A stretch of DNA of 36,436 bases from an uncultured Cuneatibacter sp. (GTDB lineage Bacteria; Bacillota; Clostridia; Lachnospirales; Lachnospiraceae): contig CAKQHB010000026.1 of assembly GCA_934234215.1 (NCBI GenBank), positions 1 to 36,436 of the forward strand, given 5' to 3'. Positions 24,766-34,274 of this stretch are shown piece by piece. The notes under the pieces are model-generated. The model was not told where the DNA came from. It saw nothing but the letters and a program-made list of their open reading frames with translations, and did no database searches. Position 1 is the stretch's first letter. Every line of letters starts with the position of its first letter. The translations under genes were made by a program, and so were the position numbers.

Positions 24766-25015
24766 TCTGGATAAATTGTGGATAACTTTAAAAACCGTAG
24801 GATTATATGGTGGATAAACCTTCAAACTATCCACAGTGTGGAAAACCCGGACTTCGGCTGCAAATTGCCATTGTTGATAACTACCCTGTTTTCCCCACCC
24901 ATAAATCTCGTTTTCAACACGTTTATCCATAATCATTTTTCCTTATATTTCGGGGCTTTGAGATGGTTTTACACAAATTCACAACCCCTATTATTACTAC
25001 TATTACTTTTACTAT
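24766..25015. other. oriC: oriC part 2: DnaA boxes and trinucleotide unwinding-like tract between dnaA and dnaN
   Basis: A perfect box lies at 24777-24785, and near-perfect ones at 24766-24774, 24809-24817, 24827-24835 (ctATCCACA) and 24923-24931. Then comes the A/T-rich stretch TTTTACACAAATTCACAACCCC, read in two parts around 24967-24988, and a 3-nt periodic tract of TTA/CTA triplets (24989-25015). On the other strand this reads as TAG/TAA repeats like DnaA-trios. The gap 24703-25054 holds no gene. Confidence 0.8.
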
Positions 25016-25054
25016 AAATATAATACACACCGCGAAAGGAGTTCCCAACCCACT

Positions 25055-26161
25055 ATGAAAATCCACTGTGACAAAAATAAGCTCGCCAAAAGTATTAGCA
25101 TTTCACTAAAAGCTGTCTCCGCTAAGACAACCATGCCGATTTTGGAATGCATCCTGATCGAAGCCGATGAAAGAGGCATTGTTTTAACAACAAATGATAT
25201 GGAGCTTGGCATTGAAACAAAAGTCGAAGGCACAATTGAACAAAAAGGTAAGATTGCGTTGGATGCTAAGATCTTTTCTGAGATTATTAGAAGATTACCT
25301 GATAATATCGTTACCATTGAAACCGATGAACAGTATCATGCAACCATCACCTGTGAAAAAGCAAAGTTTAACATTCCCGGCAAAGAAGGAGATGATTTCG
25401 CTTATCTTCCTTCTATCGAGAAAAAACAGTATGTCAGCCTGAGCCAGTTTACATTAAAAGAAATTATCAGACAGACGATTTTCTCGATTTCCGATACCGG
25501 CAATAACCGCATGATGTCCGGCGAACTGATGGAAGTTCAGGAAAATACCTTAAAGCTGGTATCTCTGGATGGTCATCGTGTTTCGATCCGAAAGGTCACA
25601 TTAAAAGATAGTTATGATCCTGTGAAAGTAGTCATTCCCGGCAAAACTCTGAATGAAATCAGCAAGATTTTGACCGGCGATGCCGACAGCGAAATGCTGA
25701 TCTTCTTCTCACAGAATCACATTATGTTTGAATTTGATGATACCATCGTCGTTTCCAGACTGATTGAGGGCGAATATTTCCATATTGACCAGATGCTGTC
25801 CGGCGATTATGAAACAGAGATCACAATCAATAAGCGTGAGTTATTAAACTGTATCGACCGCTCCACTCTTCTTGTAAAAGAAAGTGACAAAAAGCCGGTC
25901 ATCATCGGAGTTCAGGAAGATCATATGGAATTAAAGCTTGTTTCTTCGATGGGCTCCATGCGTGAAGATATTCAGATCGAGAAACATGGTAAAGATATTT
26001 TGATTGCATTCAACCCGAAGTTCCTGATGGATGTACTTCGTGTCATTGACGATGAGGAAATCCATATTTACATGGTAAATCCGAAAGCGCCGTGCTTTAT
26101 CCGCGATCAGGAGGAGTCTTATATCTATCTGATTCTGCCGGTTAATTTCAACGCTGCGTAA
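25055..26161 (+). CDS. dnaN: DNA polymerase III beta sliding clamp
   Basis: A 368-residue ring-forming clamp that tethers the replicative polymerase. Three repeated clamp folds are seen, starting MKIHCDKNKLAKSISISLKAVS. The middle domain has FSISDTGNNRMMSGELM and DGHRVSIRK, and the C-terminus ends YIYLILPVNFNA, close to the usual PMR-type end. It has AAAGGAG upstream and starts 352 nt after dnaA with the oriC unwinding tract between them. A TATAAT lies at 25019-25024, but its -35 is poor. Confidence 0.98.
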   Translation: MKIHCDKNKLAKSISISLKAVSAKTTMPILECILIEADERGIVLTTNDMELGIETKVEGTIEQKGKIALDAKIFSEIIRRLPDNIVTIETDEQYHATITCEKAKFNIPGKEGDDFAYLPSIEKKQYVSLSQFTLKEIIRQTIFSISDTGNNRMMSGELMEVQENTLKLVSLDGHRVSIRKVTLKDSYDPVKVVIPGKTLNEISKILTGDADSEMLIFFSQNHIMFEFDDTIVVSRLIEGEYFHIDQMLSGDYETEITINKRELLNCIDRSTLLVKESDKKPVIIGVQEDHMELKLVSSMGSMREDIQIEKHGKDILIAFNPKFLMDVLRVIDDEEIHIYMVNPKAPCFIRDQEESYIYLILPVNFNAA

Positions 26162-26226
26162 ATACTGGTGTATAATTATGCAATGTAGCGCATAAGTTAA
26201 AATTCAACTTGTATAAAGGAGGACAT

Positions 26227-26433
26227 ATGCAGTTTCGATTAAAGGATGATTTTATCAAGCTGGGACAGGTTCTGAAGGCAGTGCATCTGTGTGACAGCGG
26301 TCTGGATGCAAAGATTGTCATTCAGAACGGTCTCGTAAAGGTAAACGGTGAGGTGGATACCCGCCGCGGCAGAAAGATTGTTCCCGGTGATGTGGTCGAA
26401 TATGACGGCAACACCGTAGAGATTACAAAATAA
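26227..26433 (+). CDS. yaaA: S4-domain RNA-binding protein (YaaA/RlbA type)
   Basis: A 68-residue S4-like RNA-binding protein found between dnaN and recF in many Firmicutes. The S4 signature runs LGQVLKAVHLCDSGLDAKIVI, then GLVKVNGEVDTRRGRKIVPGD, then VEYDG; these form the alpha-L motif. The start at 26227 has AAAGGAGG 5 nt upstream; the longer frame (MYKGGH...) includes the RBS itself. It may bind ribosomal or other structured RNA, but its function is poorly known. Confidence 0.95.
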   Translation: MQFRLKDDFIKLGQVLKAVHLCDSGLDAKIVIQNGLVKVNGEVDTRRGRKIVPGDVVEYDGNTVEITK

Positions 26434-26446
26434 CGGTTGGTGTATT

Positions 26447-27541
26447 ATGTGGGTGAAGTCCATAGAAGTAAGCAATTTCCGAAATTACGGACATCTGGAG
26501 CTGGATTTTGATCAAGGCATCAATATTTTCTATGGCATGAATGCCCAGGGAAAAACAAATCTCCTCGAAGCAGTGTATCTGTGCAGCACAACGAAGTCGC
26601 ACCGGGTCACGAGGGATCGGGAGATGATCCGCTTCGGGGAAGATGAGTCGCATATCAAGATGTATGTCATGCGAAATGAAGTGCCGTATCGGATCGACAT
26701 GCATCTGAAAAAACAGAAGAGTAAGGGCATCGCAATCAACGGGATTCCGATCCGCAAGGCGAGCGAGCTGTTTGGGATCGTGAACGTGGTGTTCTTTTCA
26801 CCGGAAGATCTGAACATTATCAAAAACGGACCTTCTGAGCGAAGAAAATTCCTTGATTTGGAAATCTGTCAGTTGGATAAACTATATGTACATGATCTGA
26901 TCCAGTACAACAAGGCGATCCTGCAGCGCAACAATCTGCTGAAGGAATTGCCGTTCCACAGGGAATATCAGGATGTGCTGCCGATCCTGGAAGAACAGAT
27001 CGTGCAGTATGGAACGCCTCTCATCCGCATCCGAAGAGATTTTTTGCAGGAACTGAGCGGGATCGTTCAGGAAATCCATGCAAAGCTCACAGACGGCAGG
27101 GAGCAGCTGGAGCTGATCTACGAGCCCCATGTGACGGAGGCGGAGTTTGCAGAAAAGCTGCAGGCGGCTCGCTCGCGGGATGAAAAATTAAAATCTACAA
27201 CGGTGGGTCCGCACCGGGATGACATCTGTTTCGAGGCAAATGGCATGGACATCCGAAAGTATGGCTCTCAGGGGCAGCAGCGGACAGCAGCTCTTTCTCT
27301 GAAACTGGCGGAGATTGAGTTGGTACGAAAGAGAATTGGCCAGTCGCCGGTACTGTTGCTGGATGATGTGCTGTCGGAGCTGGATTCTTCGAGACAGAAT
27401 CAGCTGCTTGACAGCCTGCAGGATGTACAGACGATGATTACCTGCACCGGTCTCGATGATTTTGTGCGGCACCGGTTTCACATAGACAGTGTATTTGAAG
27501 TACAGGATGGCTGTATCGAAAAGAAAAGAGGGATTCAATGA
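26447..27541 (+). CDS. recF: DNA replication and repair protein RecF
   Basis: A 364-residue SMC-like ATPase that acts with RecO and RecR at ssDNA gaps. The N-terminus is VKSIEVSNFRNYGHLELDFD, Walker A is GMNAQGKTNLLEAV (about 30-43), the ABC-type signature is KYGSQGQQRTAALSLKL, and Walker B is LLLDDVLSELD. The start is 13 nt after the S4 gene with only a weak RBS, so it probably depends on coupling. The stop overlaps the gyrB start (ATGA). Confidence 0.97.
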   Translation: MWVKSIEVSNFRNYGHLELDFDQGINIFYGMNAQGKTNLLEAVYLCSTTKSHRVTRDREMIRFGEDESHIKMYVMRNEVPYRIDMHLKKQKSKGIAINGIPIRKASELFGIVNVVFFSPEDLNIIKNGPSERRKFLDLEICQLDKLYVHDLIQYNKAILQRNNLLKELPFHREYQDVLPILEEQIVQYGTPLIRIRRDFLQELSGIVQEIHAKLTDGREQLELIYEPHVTEAEFAEKLQAARSRDEKLKSTTVGPHRDDICFEANGMDIRKYGSQGQQRTAALSLKLAEIELVRKRIGQSPVLLLDDVLSELDSSRQNQLLDSLQDVQTMITCTGLDDFVRHRFHIDSVFEVQDGCIEKKRGIQ

Positions 27542-29454
27542 GCGAAGAATATGGAGCAAGTCAAATTCAGATTCTGGAGGGGTTAGAGGCTGTCAGAAAG
27601 CGCCCCGGAATGTATATCGGCAGCACATCGATCAGAGGCCTTCATCACCTGGTCTATGAGATTGTAGACAATTCTGTAGATGAGGCGTTGGCTGGGGTCT
27701 GTGACACGATCACGGTTACGATCAACGAAGACAATTCCATCACCGTAGAAGATAATGGTCGTGGTATTCCGATAGGCATTCATCCGAAGGCAGGCATTCC
27801 TGCGGTTGAGGTTGTTTTTACAATCCTGCATGCAGGCGGAAAGTTCGGTGGTGGAGGATACAAGGTATCCGGCGGTCTGCACGGCGTAGGTGCGTCGGTT
27901 GTAAACGCATTGTCAGAATGGCTGGAGGTTAAGATCACAACAGAAGGCAAGATCTATCAGCAGAGGTATGAGCGGGGACATGTGCAGTACCCGTTGAAGG
28001 TGGTTGGCGAATGCGATCCTTCTCTGCATGGAACGACGGTTACGTTCCTGCCGGATAAGGAAATTTTCGAAGAGACTGTCTACGACTATTCGATTTTGGA
28101 AGATCGTCTGAGAGAGATGGCATTTCTGACCAAGAATCTGCGGATCGTGCTGCGGGACGTACGAGAAGGCAAGGAGCAGGAGAAGACCTTCCACTACGAA
28201 GGTGGTATTAAGGAGTTCGTTGGCTATCTGAACGGCAGCTCTGTGCCGCTGTACCCGGAGGTTATTTACTGCGAAGGTACGAAGGATGGCGTATATGTCG
28301 AGGTTGCGCTGCAGCACAACGACTCGTTTAACGAGAGCGTGTACTCCTTTGTAAATAACATCAACACCCCGGAGGGCGGCATGCATCTTGCCGGTTTCCG
28401 AAATGCAGTGACAAAGACATTTAATGAATATGCGAGAAATGCAAAGATCTTAAAGGACAGCGATCCGAACCTGACTGGTGATGATATCCGAGAAGGTCTG
28501 ACTGCCATTGTCAGCGTCAAGATCGAGGATCCTCAGTTTGAGGGTCAGACAAAGCAGAAGCTGGGCAACAGCGAGGCGAGAGGCGCGGTAGATGCGGTTG
28601 TGAGCGAGCAGCTGACTTATTTCCTGGAGCAGACCCCTGCAACCGCAAAGATCATCTGTGAGAAGGCAGTGCTGGCACAGCGTGCCCGTGCGGCTGCGAG
28701 AAAGGCGAGAGATCTGACCCGCCGTAAGACGGCTCTGGATGGTATGGCGCTGCCGGGCAAGCTGGCAGACTGTTCTGATAAGAACCCGGAAAATTGCGAA
28801 ATCTACATCGTAGAGGGTGACTCCGCAGGCGGTTCCGCAAAGACGGCACGTTCCAGAACGACGCAGGCGATCCTGCCGCTGCGTGGTAAGATCCTGAATG
28901 TCGAGAAGGCGAGACTGGATCGTATTTATTCCAATGCGGAGATCCGTGCGATGATCACTGCATTTGGTACGGGCATTCACGAAGATTTTGATATCTCAAA
29001 GCTGCGGTATCACAAGATCATCATTATGACCGATGCCGATGTGGATGGCGCGCACATCAGTACGCTGCTGCTGACGTTTATTTACCGGTTTATGCCGGAG
29101 CTGATCCGTCAGGGTTATGTGTATCTGGCGCAGCCGCCGCTCTATAAGGTGGAGCGTAACCGCAAGGTGTGGTATGCCTACAGCGATGAGGAGCTGAATC
29201 AGATCCTTTCTGAGATCGGCCGTGACAATAACAACAAGATCCAGCGTTACAAAGGACTTGGCGAGATGGATGCAGAACAGCTCTGGGAGACAACAATGGA
29301 TCCGGAGAGACGTGTGCTGCTCCGCGTGACGATGGAGGAGGACAATGCATCTTCCATCGATATGACATTTACGACGCTGATGGGCGATCAGGTAGAGCCC
29401 CGCAGAGCGTTTATTGAAGCGAATGCCAAGTATGTAAAGAATCTGGATATTTGA
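27538..29454 (+). CDS. gyrB: DNA gyrase subunit B
   Basis: A 638-residue ATPase subunit of DNA gyrase. The GHKL ATPase domain has EIVDNSVDEALAG, DNGRGIPIGIH and GLHGVGASVVNALS. The TOPRIM domain has EIYIVEGDSAGGSAK and MTDADVDGAHI, and the C-terminal GYVYLAQPPLYK and RYKGLGEMDAEQLWETTMDP complete the family pattern. The length is normal for the Firmicute form. It overlaps recF by 4 nt and is followed by gyrA after 15 nt, with GGAG upstream of gyrA, so recF-gyrB-gyrA is one unit. Confidence 0.98.
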   Translation: MSEEYGASQIQILEGLEAVRKRPGMYIGSTSIRGLHHLVYEIVDNSVDEALAGVCDTITVTINEDNSITVEDNGRGIPIGIHPKAGIPAVEVVFTILHAGGKFGGGGYKVSGGLHGVGASVVNALSEWLEVKITTEGKIYQQRYERGHVQYPLKVVGECDPSLHGTTVTFLPDKEIFEETVYDYSILEDRLREMAFLTKNLRIVLRDVREGKEQEKTFHYEGGIKEFVGYLNGSSVPLYPEVIYCEGTKDGVYVEVALQHNDSFNESVYSFVNNINTPEGGMHLAGFRNAVTKTFNEYARNAKILKDSDPNLTGDDIREGLTAIVSVKIEDPQFEGQTKQKLGNSEARGAVDAVVSEQLTYFLEQTPATAKIICEKAVLAQRARAAARKARDLTRRKTALDGMALPGKLADCSDKNPENCEIYIVEGDSAGGSAKTARSRTTQAILPLRGKILNVEKARLDRIYSNAEIRAMITAFGTGIHEDFDISKLRYHKIIIMTDADVDGAHISTLLLTFIYRFMPELIRQGYVYLAQPPLYKVERNRKVWYAYSDEELNQILSEIGRDNNNKIQRYKGLGEMDAEQLWETTMDPERRVLLRVTMEEDNASSIDMTFTTLMGDQVEPRRAFIEANAKYVKNLDI

Positions 29455-29469
29455 TGAAATGGAGAAAAT

Positions 29470-31986
29470 ATGGACGAGACAATCTTTGACAAGGTCCAGG
29501 AGATAGACCTGAAAAAGACAATGGAAACTTCCTATATCGACTATGCCATGAGCGTTATCGCATCCCGCGCACTGCCGGATGTCAGAGACGGTCTGAAGCC
29601 GGTACAGAGAAGAATTTTATATTCCATGACGGAGCTGAACAATGGACCGGATAAGCCTCACCGAAAATGTGCGCGTATCGTCGGTGATACGATGGGTAAA
29701 TATCATCCCCACGGCGACAGCTCCATTTACGAAGCATTGGTAAAGCTGGCACAGGATTTTGCGACCCGCTATCCGCTGGTAGACGGACACGGAAACTTCG
29801 GTTCCGTCGATGGCGATGGCGCGGCTGCAATGCGTTACACCGAGGCGCGTCTGTCCTGGATCAGTAAGGAGATGCTGGCGGACATCAACAAGGATACCGT
29901 AGACTTTGCTCCGAACTTTGATGACACGGAGAAAGAGCCGACGGTTCTGCCCTCCCGTTACCCGAACCTGTTAGTCAATGGTACGAGCGGTATCGCAGTT
30001 GGTATGGCGACGAATATTCCGCCTCACAATCTGCATGAAGTTATTTCCGGCGTTGTGAAGATGATCGACAACCGCATCGAGGAAGACCGTGACACCGAGA
30101 TCGAAGAGCTGTTAGAGATCATCAAGGGACCGGATTTTCCCACGGGAGCAGAGATCATCGGCAAGAGAGGGATTGAGGAAGCATACCGTACCGGCCGCGG
30201 CAAGATCCGTGTGCGTGCCGTATCGACGATTGAACCGATGGACAACGGCAAGAGCCGTATCATTGTCACAGAGCTTCCGTACATGGTAAACAAAGCTGCT
30301 TTGATCACCAAGATCGCAGACCTTGTAAAAGAAAAGAAAGTAGACGGTATCACAGATCTGCGCGATGAGTCCGACCGCAGCGGTATGCGTATCTGCATCG
30401 AGCTGCGCCGGGATGTAAATCCGAACATCGTACTGAATCTGTTGATGAAACATACCCAGCTGCAGGATACCTTTGGTGTTATCATGCTGGCGCTGGTAGA
30501 CCAGCAGCCTCGTATTTTGAACCTGCACGATATGCTGTATTACTACCTGAAGCATCAGGAGGATGTAGTAGTACGTCGTACCCGGTACGATCTGAACAAG
30601 GCGGAGGAGCGTGCTCATATCTTAGAGGGCCTGCTCATTGCACTGGATCACATTGATGAGGTCATTCAGATCATCCGCAATTCCGAAAATGTTCAGACTG
30701 CAAAGGCAAAGCTGTCCGAGAAGTTTGGTCTGAGCGATGCACAGGCACAGGCAATCGTGGATATGCGTCTGCGTGCGCTGACCGGTCTGGAACGGGAAAA
30801 GCTGGAGGCAGAGTACCGCGAGCTGGAAGCACGTATCGCAGAATTAAAGGCAATCCTGGCAGATGAAAAGAAGCTGCTTGGTGTGATCCGTACCGAGATT
30901 CTGGCAATTGATGCAAAGTATGGCGATGAGAGAAGAACTTCCATCGGCTACGATGAGGATGAGCTGAATGCAGAGGATCTGATCGCAGACGAGCCTACCG
31001 TTGTTGCCATGACAAAACTGGGCTATATTAAGCGCATGAGTGTAGACAACTTCAAGAGTCAGCACCGCGGCGGCAAGGGCATTCGCGGTATGCAGACGAT
31101 TGACGATGATTATATCGAAGATCTGTTCATGTCCAGAACCCATAACTATATTATGTTCTTTACGAACAAGGGACGTGTTTACCGTCTGAAGTGTTATGAG
31201 ATTCCGGAGTCTTCCCGTACCTCCCGCGGTGTGGCGCTGGTAAATCTGCTGCATCTGCTGCCGGGCGAGAAGATCACCGCATCCATCGTGCGCAGAGACA
31301 GCGAGGATGACAAGTATCTGTTCATGGCGACAAAGAATGGCCTTGTCAAAAAGACACCAATTCAGGAATATGCAAATATCCGAAAGACCGGTCTGATCGC
31401 CATCACACTGCGTGAGGATGATGAACTGATCGAGGTGAAGGCAACAGACGGCGAGCAGGATATTTTCCTGATGAGCAGTCAGGGCAAGTGTATCCGCTTC
31501 CATGAGGCAGATGTCCGTGTGACCGGCAGAAGCTCGATGGGTGTCGGCGGTATGGTGCTGGCGGAGGGTGACGAAGTCATCGGTATGCAGACGAGCAGTC
31601 AGGGCGAATACTTGTTGATGATTACAGAAAAAGGCATGGGCAAGAGAACCCTGGTCAGCGAGTTCAAGAACCAGAAGCGTTACGGTATGGGTGTGAAGTG
31701 CTACAACCTGACTGCTAAGACCGGTAAGCTGCTGGCAGCAAAGATCATTTCCGATGGTCAGGAAATCATGCTGATTACAACAGAGGGTATCATCATGCGA
31801 ATGAATGCGGACGATATTTCACTGATCGGTCGTGACACCTCCGGTGTTAAGGTCATCAACCTCGAAGAAAATACCTATGTTGCGAGTCTGGCAAAGGTTC
31901 GGGATATGGAAGGCAGCGAAGAGGATTCGGAAGAATCAGAAGATGCTGAGAATGTTGAGGAGACCGAAGAGACAACGGAAGAATAA
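29470..31986 (+). CDS. gyrA: DNA gyrase subunit A
   Basis: An 838-residue DNA-breaking subunit. The catalytic Tyr is in AAAMRYTEAR (about residue 123). In the quinolone-resistance region HGDSSIYEA, Ser (about 84, E. coli S83) and Glu (about 88, E. coli D87 equivalent) are the usual susceptible-type residues. The C-terminal beta-pinwheel holds the GyrA box as QHRGGKG, one change from the Q(R/K)RGGKG form. After the pinwheel is an acidic tail (GSEEDSEESEDAENVEETEE) of the kind that modulates gyrase activity. It is followed by a strong terminator. Confidence 0.98.
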   Translation: MDETIFDKVQEIDLKKTMETSYIDYAMSVIASRALPDVRDGLKPVQRRILYSMTELNNGPDKPHRKCARIVGDTMGKYHPHGDSSIYEALVKLAQDFATRYPLVDGHGNFGSVDGDGAAAMRYTEARLSWISKEMLADINKDTVDFAPNFDDTEKEPTVLPSRYPNLLVNGTSGIAVGMATNIPPHNLHEVISGVVKMIDNRIEEDRDTEIEELLEIIKGPDFPTGAEIIGKRGIEEAYRTGRGKIRVRAVSTIEPMDNGKSRIIVTELPYMVNKAALITKIADLVKEKKVDGITDLRDESDRSGMRICIELRRDVNPNIVLNLLMKHTQLQDTFGVIMLALVDQQPRILNLHDMLYYYLKHQEDVVVRRTRYDLNKAEERAHILEGLLIALDHIDEVIQIIRNSENVQTAKAKLSEKFGLSDAQAQAIVDMRLRALTGLEREKLEAEYRELEARIAELKAILADEKKLLGVIRTEILAIDAKYGDERRTSIGYDEDELNAEDLIADEPTVVAMTKLGYIKRMSVDNFKSQHRGGKGIRGMQTIDDDYIEDLFMSRTHNYIMFFTNKGRVYRLKCYEIPESSRTSRGVALVNLLHLLPGEKITASIVRRDSEDDKYLFMATKNGLVKKTPIQEYANIRKTGLIAITLREDDELIEVKATDGEQDIFLMSSQGKCIRFHEADVRVTGRSSMGVGGMVLAEGDEVIGMQTSSQGEYLLMITEKGMGKRTLVSEFKNQKRYGMGVKCYNLTAKTGKLLAAKIISDGQEIMLITTEGIIMRMNADDISLIGRDTSGVKVINLEENTYVASLAKVRDMEGSEEDSEESEDAENVEETEETTEE

Positions 31987-32013
31987 AATAAAACAGACCT
32001 TGAAAAAGAACGT

Positions 32014-32054
32014 AAAAATGCGGCTTTCACAGGAATTTGTGAGAGCCGCATTTT
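32014..32054. terminator. Bidirectional terminator between gyrA and the TetM-like gene
   Basis: AAAATGCGGCTTTCAC (32016-32031 region) pairs with GTGAGAGCCGCATTTT (32039-32054) with one mismatch. T-runs lie on one side and A-runs on the other, so it can stop gyrA and also the converging minus-strand gene. Confidence 0.8.
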
Positions 32055-32113
32055 GCTTGTGACAGTAAAATAATCTGCTTTTAATCTGGCTTTGTTCCAC
32101 ACAAAGTCTATGA

Positions 32114-34105
32114 TTACTCGTCTGATAAATGCATGTAGTCGTCCGCCTGATCCCAGGTGACGAGGTATCCGGCACCTTTGGCGCAGAACACAGAGTCCGC
32201 AGAGTTTTCGGTATCGGCACCACTGCGGTAGCCAATCTTTTCAATGACTTCCTCGGTATTGTGGCACGGATAGTAGCCGGAGAACAGCAAAGCTGCGGAG
32301 CCCTTTCCGCCGGTCATGGACAGGATGTCGGAGCTGTATTCCATGAGAGTCGCGACAGGTCCGGAGCCGGTGAGGTGCGCCAGATCACCATCCTGTGTTG
32401 GAGCATCGAACTGACAGTGGCGAATCGTGAGATCCGAGAGAATCAGTCCGATGGATTCTGCGGGAGCGTCAATCTCGAACTGGTAGTACGGCTCCAGCAA
32501 GACGGCGTGTCCGGCAGCGCGGGCTTTCTCGCAGCCCTGTCGGATCGCACGGTAAGTGGATTCCCGAAAGTCGCCGCCCTCGGTGTGTTTTTGATGAAAA
32601 CGTCCGTTGATGAGCGTCAGTTTCAGATCGGTCAGCGGAGAACCGGTGAGAACGCCCAAGTGAGTTTTCTCAAACACATGGGTCTCCACGAGATTTTGAA
32701 AACGCAGGGGGAGCGTGTCCACATGACAGGCACTGGAAAATTGGATGCCGCTTCCGACAGGCAGCGGTTCCATGCGCAGATGGACTTCCGCGTAGTGCCG
32801 CAGCGGTTCATAATGTCCACAGCCGATGATAGTGTCATCCAGCGTTTCCTGATAGGACACATCCGGCGGCGCGAAGGAAACAGCGATGCCAAAGCGGTCC
32901 GCCAATAACTGTTTCAGAATCTCCAGCTGGATTTTTCCCATGATGTGCAGGGAGATGGAGCCGTGGAATGGAGAGTATTCGACGGACAGCAGCGGGTCTT
33001 CCTCCTCCAGCAACCGCAGGGTACGCAAAAGCTCGGTGGGATTGGTGTCGTCCTCAGACAAAACCTTTGCCTGCAATGCGGCGTGAAAATAGCCGTTTTG
33101 CGGCTGTTTTTCAAGAGAGAGGGGCTGCGCCTGCGAGAGTTTCATGCCACAGCGCACCGAGGATAGTCCGGTGACAGCAAACAGATCTCCGGCTTCAGCA
33201 ACGGCAGCAGTCTGATAGCGGTCACCATTATAAAAACGAAGCTCCTGCGCTTTTTCAGTCTGGACGGTGCCATCTGCCTCCTGAAACGAAAACTCGGCGC
33301 GGGGCGCAAGGCGTCCACGGGTCGCTTTCACCCAGGCAATCTTGTGGCGATTTTCATCATGGCGAATCTTATAGACCGTACCACAGAAGGGTTCGTCTAC
33401 CGTCTGTTCATAGTTCGTTTCCGTGAGACGGGGAAACCAGCTTAAAAATTCAGAGACACCCTCGCCTTTTAAGGCAGCTCCCTGAAAGACCGGAAACAGG
33501 GAGCGGTTTCGAATCAGTGCGCGCAAGTGGTTCCAAACCTCGTCTTCTGTATAATTTCCTTCAAAAAATGTTTCCAGAAAGCTCTCATCGTGCTCGGCGG
33601 TCAGCTCTGCCAGTGTGTCGATCGGGCAAGTGTCGTATTCCGGGAGCAGCGCAAAGCGGTCGCCAAACAGCTTTTTTAGCTGTTCCATGCAGGCGTCAGC
33701 ATCCGCACCGGGCTGATCGCACTTGTTCAGAAAAACAAAGGCAGGGATATCGTAGCGTTCCAGCATGCGAAACAGCGCCTTTGTGTGCGGGCGAACGCCC
33801 TCGGAGGCATCAAGCAGCAGAATTGCGTAGTCCATCGAGGCGACGGCACGCTCCGTCTCAGCGGAAAAGTCCAGGTGTCCGGGCGTGTCGATGAGATAGT
33901 AGGTGCGGTCTCCAATGGAAAAAGAGGCTTCCCCACTGAAAATTGTGATGCCCCGCTGTTTTTCAATCTGGTCGTTATCTAAAAGAGTGGATTGCGTATC
34001 CACTCTGCCGGCGTGTCGAATGCTGCCGGTCTGGTATAAAATCTGTTCGGATAAAGTCGTTTTTCCGGCGTCTACATGCGCCAGAATTCCAAATGATATT
34101 TTCAT
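32114..34105 (-). CDS. TetM/TetO-like ribosomal-protection GTPase (chromosomal homolog)
   Basis: A 663-residue EF-G-like translational GTPase of the tetracycline ribosomal-protection family (TetM is 639). It shows G1 AHVDAGKTT (residues 9-17), G2 RGIT (51-54), G3 DTPGH (73-77) and G4 NKCD (127-130), then EF-G-like domains II-V. The region PPDVSYQETL matches the family's domain IV entry. The C-terminus DTENSADSVFCAKGAGYLVT is unlike the usual TetM tail. The start at 34105 has GAGG 5-6 nt upstream; longer frames run into the promoter. The leader is only about 40-45 nt, without the long attenuation leader of mobile tet(M). No mobile element flanks it. It may give resistance or have a housekeeping role; the sequence cannot say. 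Confidence 0.85.
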   Translation of the reverse strand: MKISFGILAHVDAGKTTLSEQILYQTGSIRHAGRVDTQSTLLDNDQIEKQRGITIFSGEASFSIGDRTYYLIDTPGHLDFSAETERAVASMDYAILLLDASEGVRPHTKALFRMLERYDIPAFVFLNKCDQPGADADACMEQLKKLFGDRFALLPEYDTCPIDTLAELTAEHDESFLETFFEGNYTEDEVWNHLRALIRNRSLFPVFQGAALKGEGVSEFLSWFPRLTETNYEQTVDEPFCGTVYKIRHDENRHKIAWVKATRGRLAPRAEFSFQEADGTVQTEKAQELRFYNGDRYQTAAVAEAGDLFAVTGLSSVRCGMKLSQAQPLSLEKQPQNGYFHAALQAKVLSEDDTNPTELLRTLRLLEEEDPLLSVEYSPFHGSISLHIMGKIQLEILKQLLADRFGIAVSFAPPDVSYQETLDDTIIGCGHYEPLRHYAEVHLRMEPLPVGSGIQFSSACHVDTLPLRFQNLVETHVFEKTHLGVLTGSPLTDLKLTLINGRFHQKHTEGGDFRESTYRAIRQGCEKARAAGHAVLLEPYYQFEIDAPAESIGLILSDLTIRHCQFDAPTQDGDLAHLTGSGPVATLMEYSSDILSMTGGKGSAALLFSGYYPCHNTEEVIEKIGYRSGADTENSADSVFCAKGAGYLVTWDQADDYMHLSDE

Positions 34106-34153
34106 AAAGTTCCTCTTTCCGGGGCGAAGTGCTCCGCGTGAATCACAGTTTCT

Positions 34154-34182
34154 ATGATACTCGAAAAAAATGCGGGAGTAAA
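34154..34182 (-). promoter_or_regulatory. Predicted promoter of the TetM-like gene
   Basis: On the minus strand TTTACT (34182-34177), a 17-nt spacer and TATCAT (34159-34154), about 50 nt before the start codon at 34105. Confidence 0.45.
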
Positions 34183-34274
34183 GCAGACATTCACATGGAG
34201 GAAAGAACACAAAAATAAAACTAGAATATTTACAGAAAATGCAGAAAAAACAGGGATTTCAGCAGGTGGAAGCA

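Noticed and set aside
24703..25054. A plus-strand small gene between dnaA and dnaN (24778-25017)
   Set aside because: It consists of DnaA boxes and the triplet tract (ending in a Leu run) and has no RBS.
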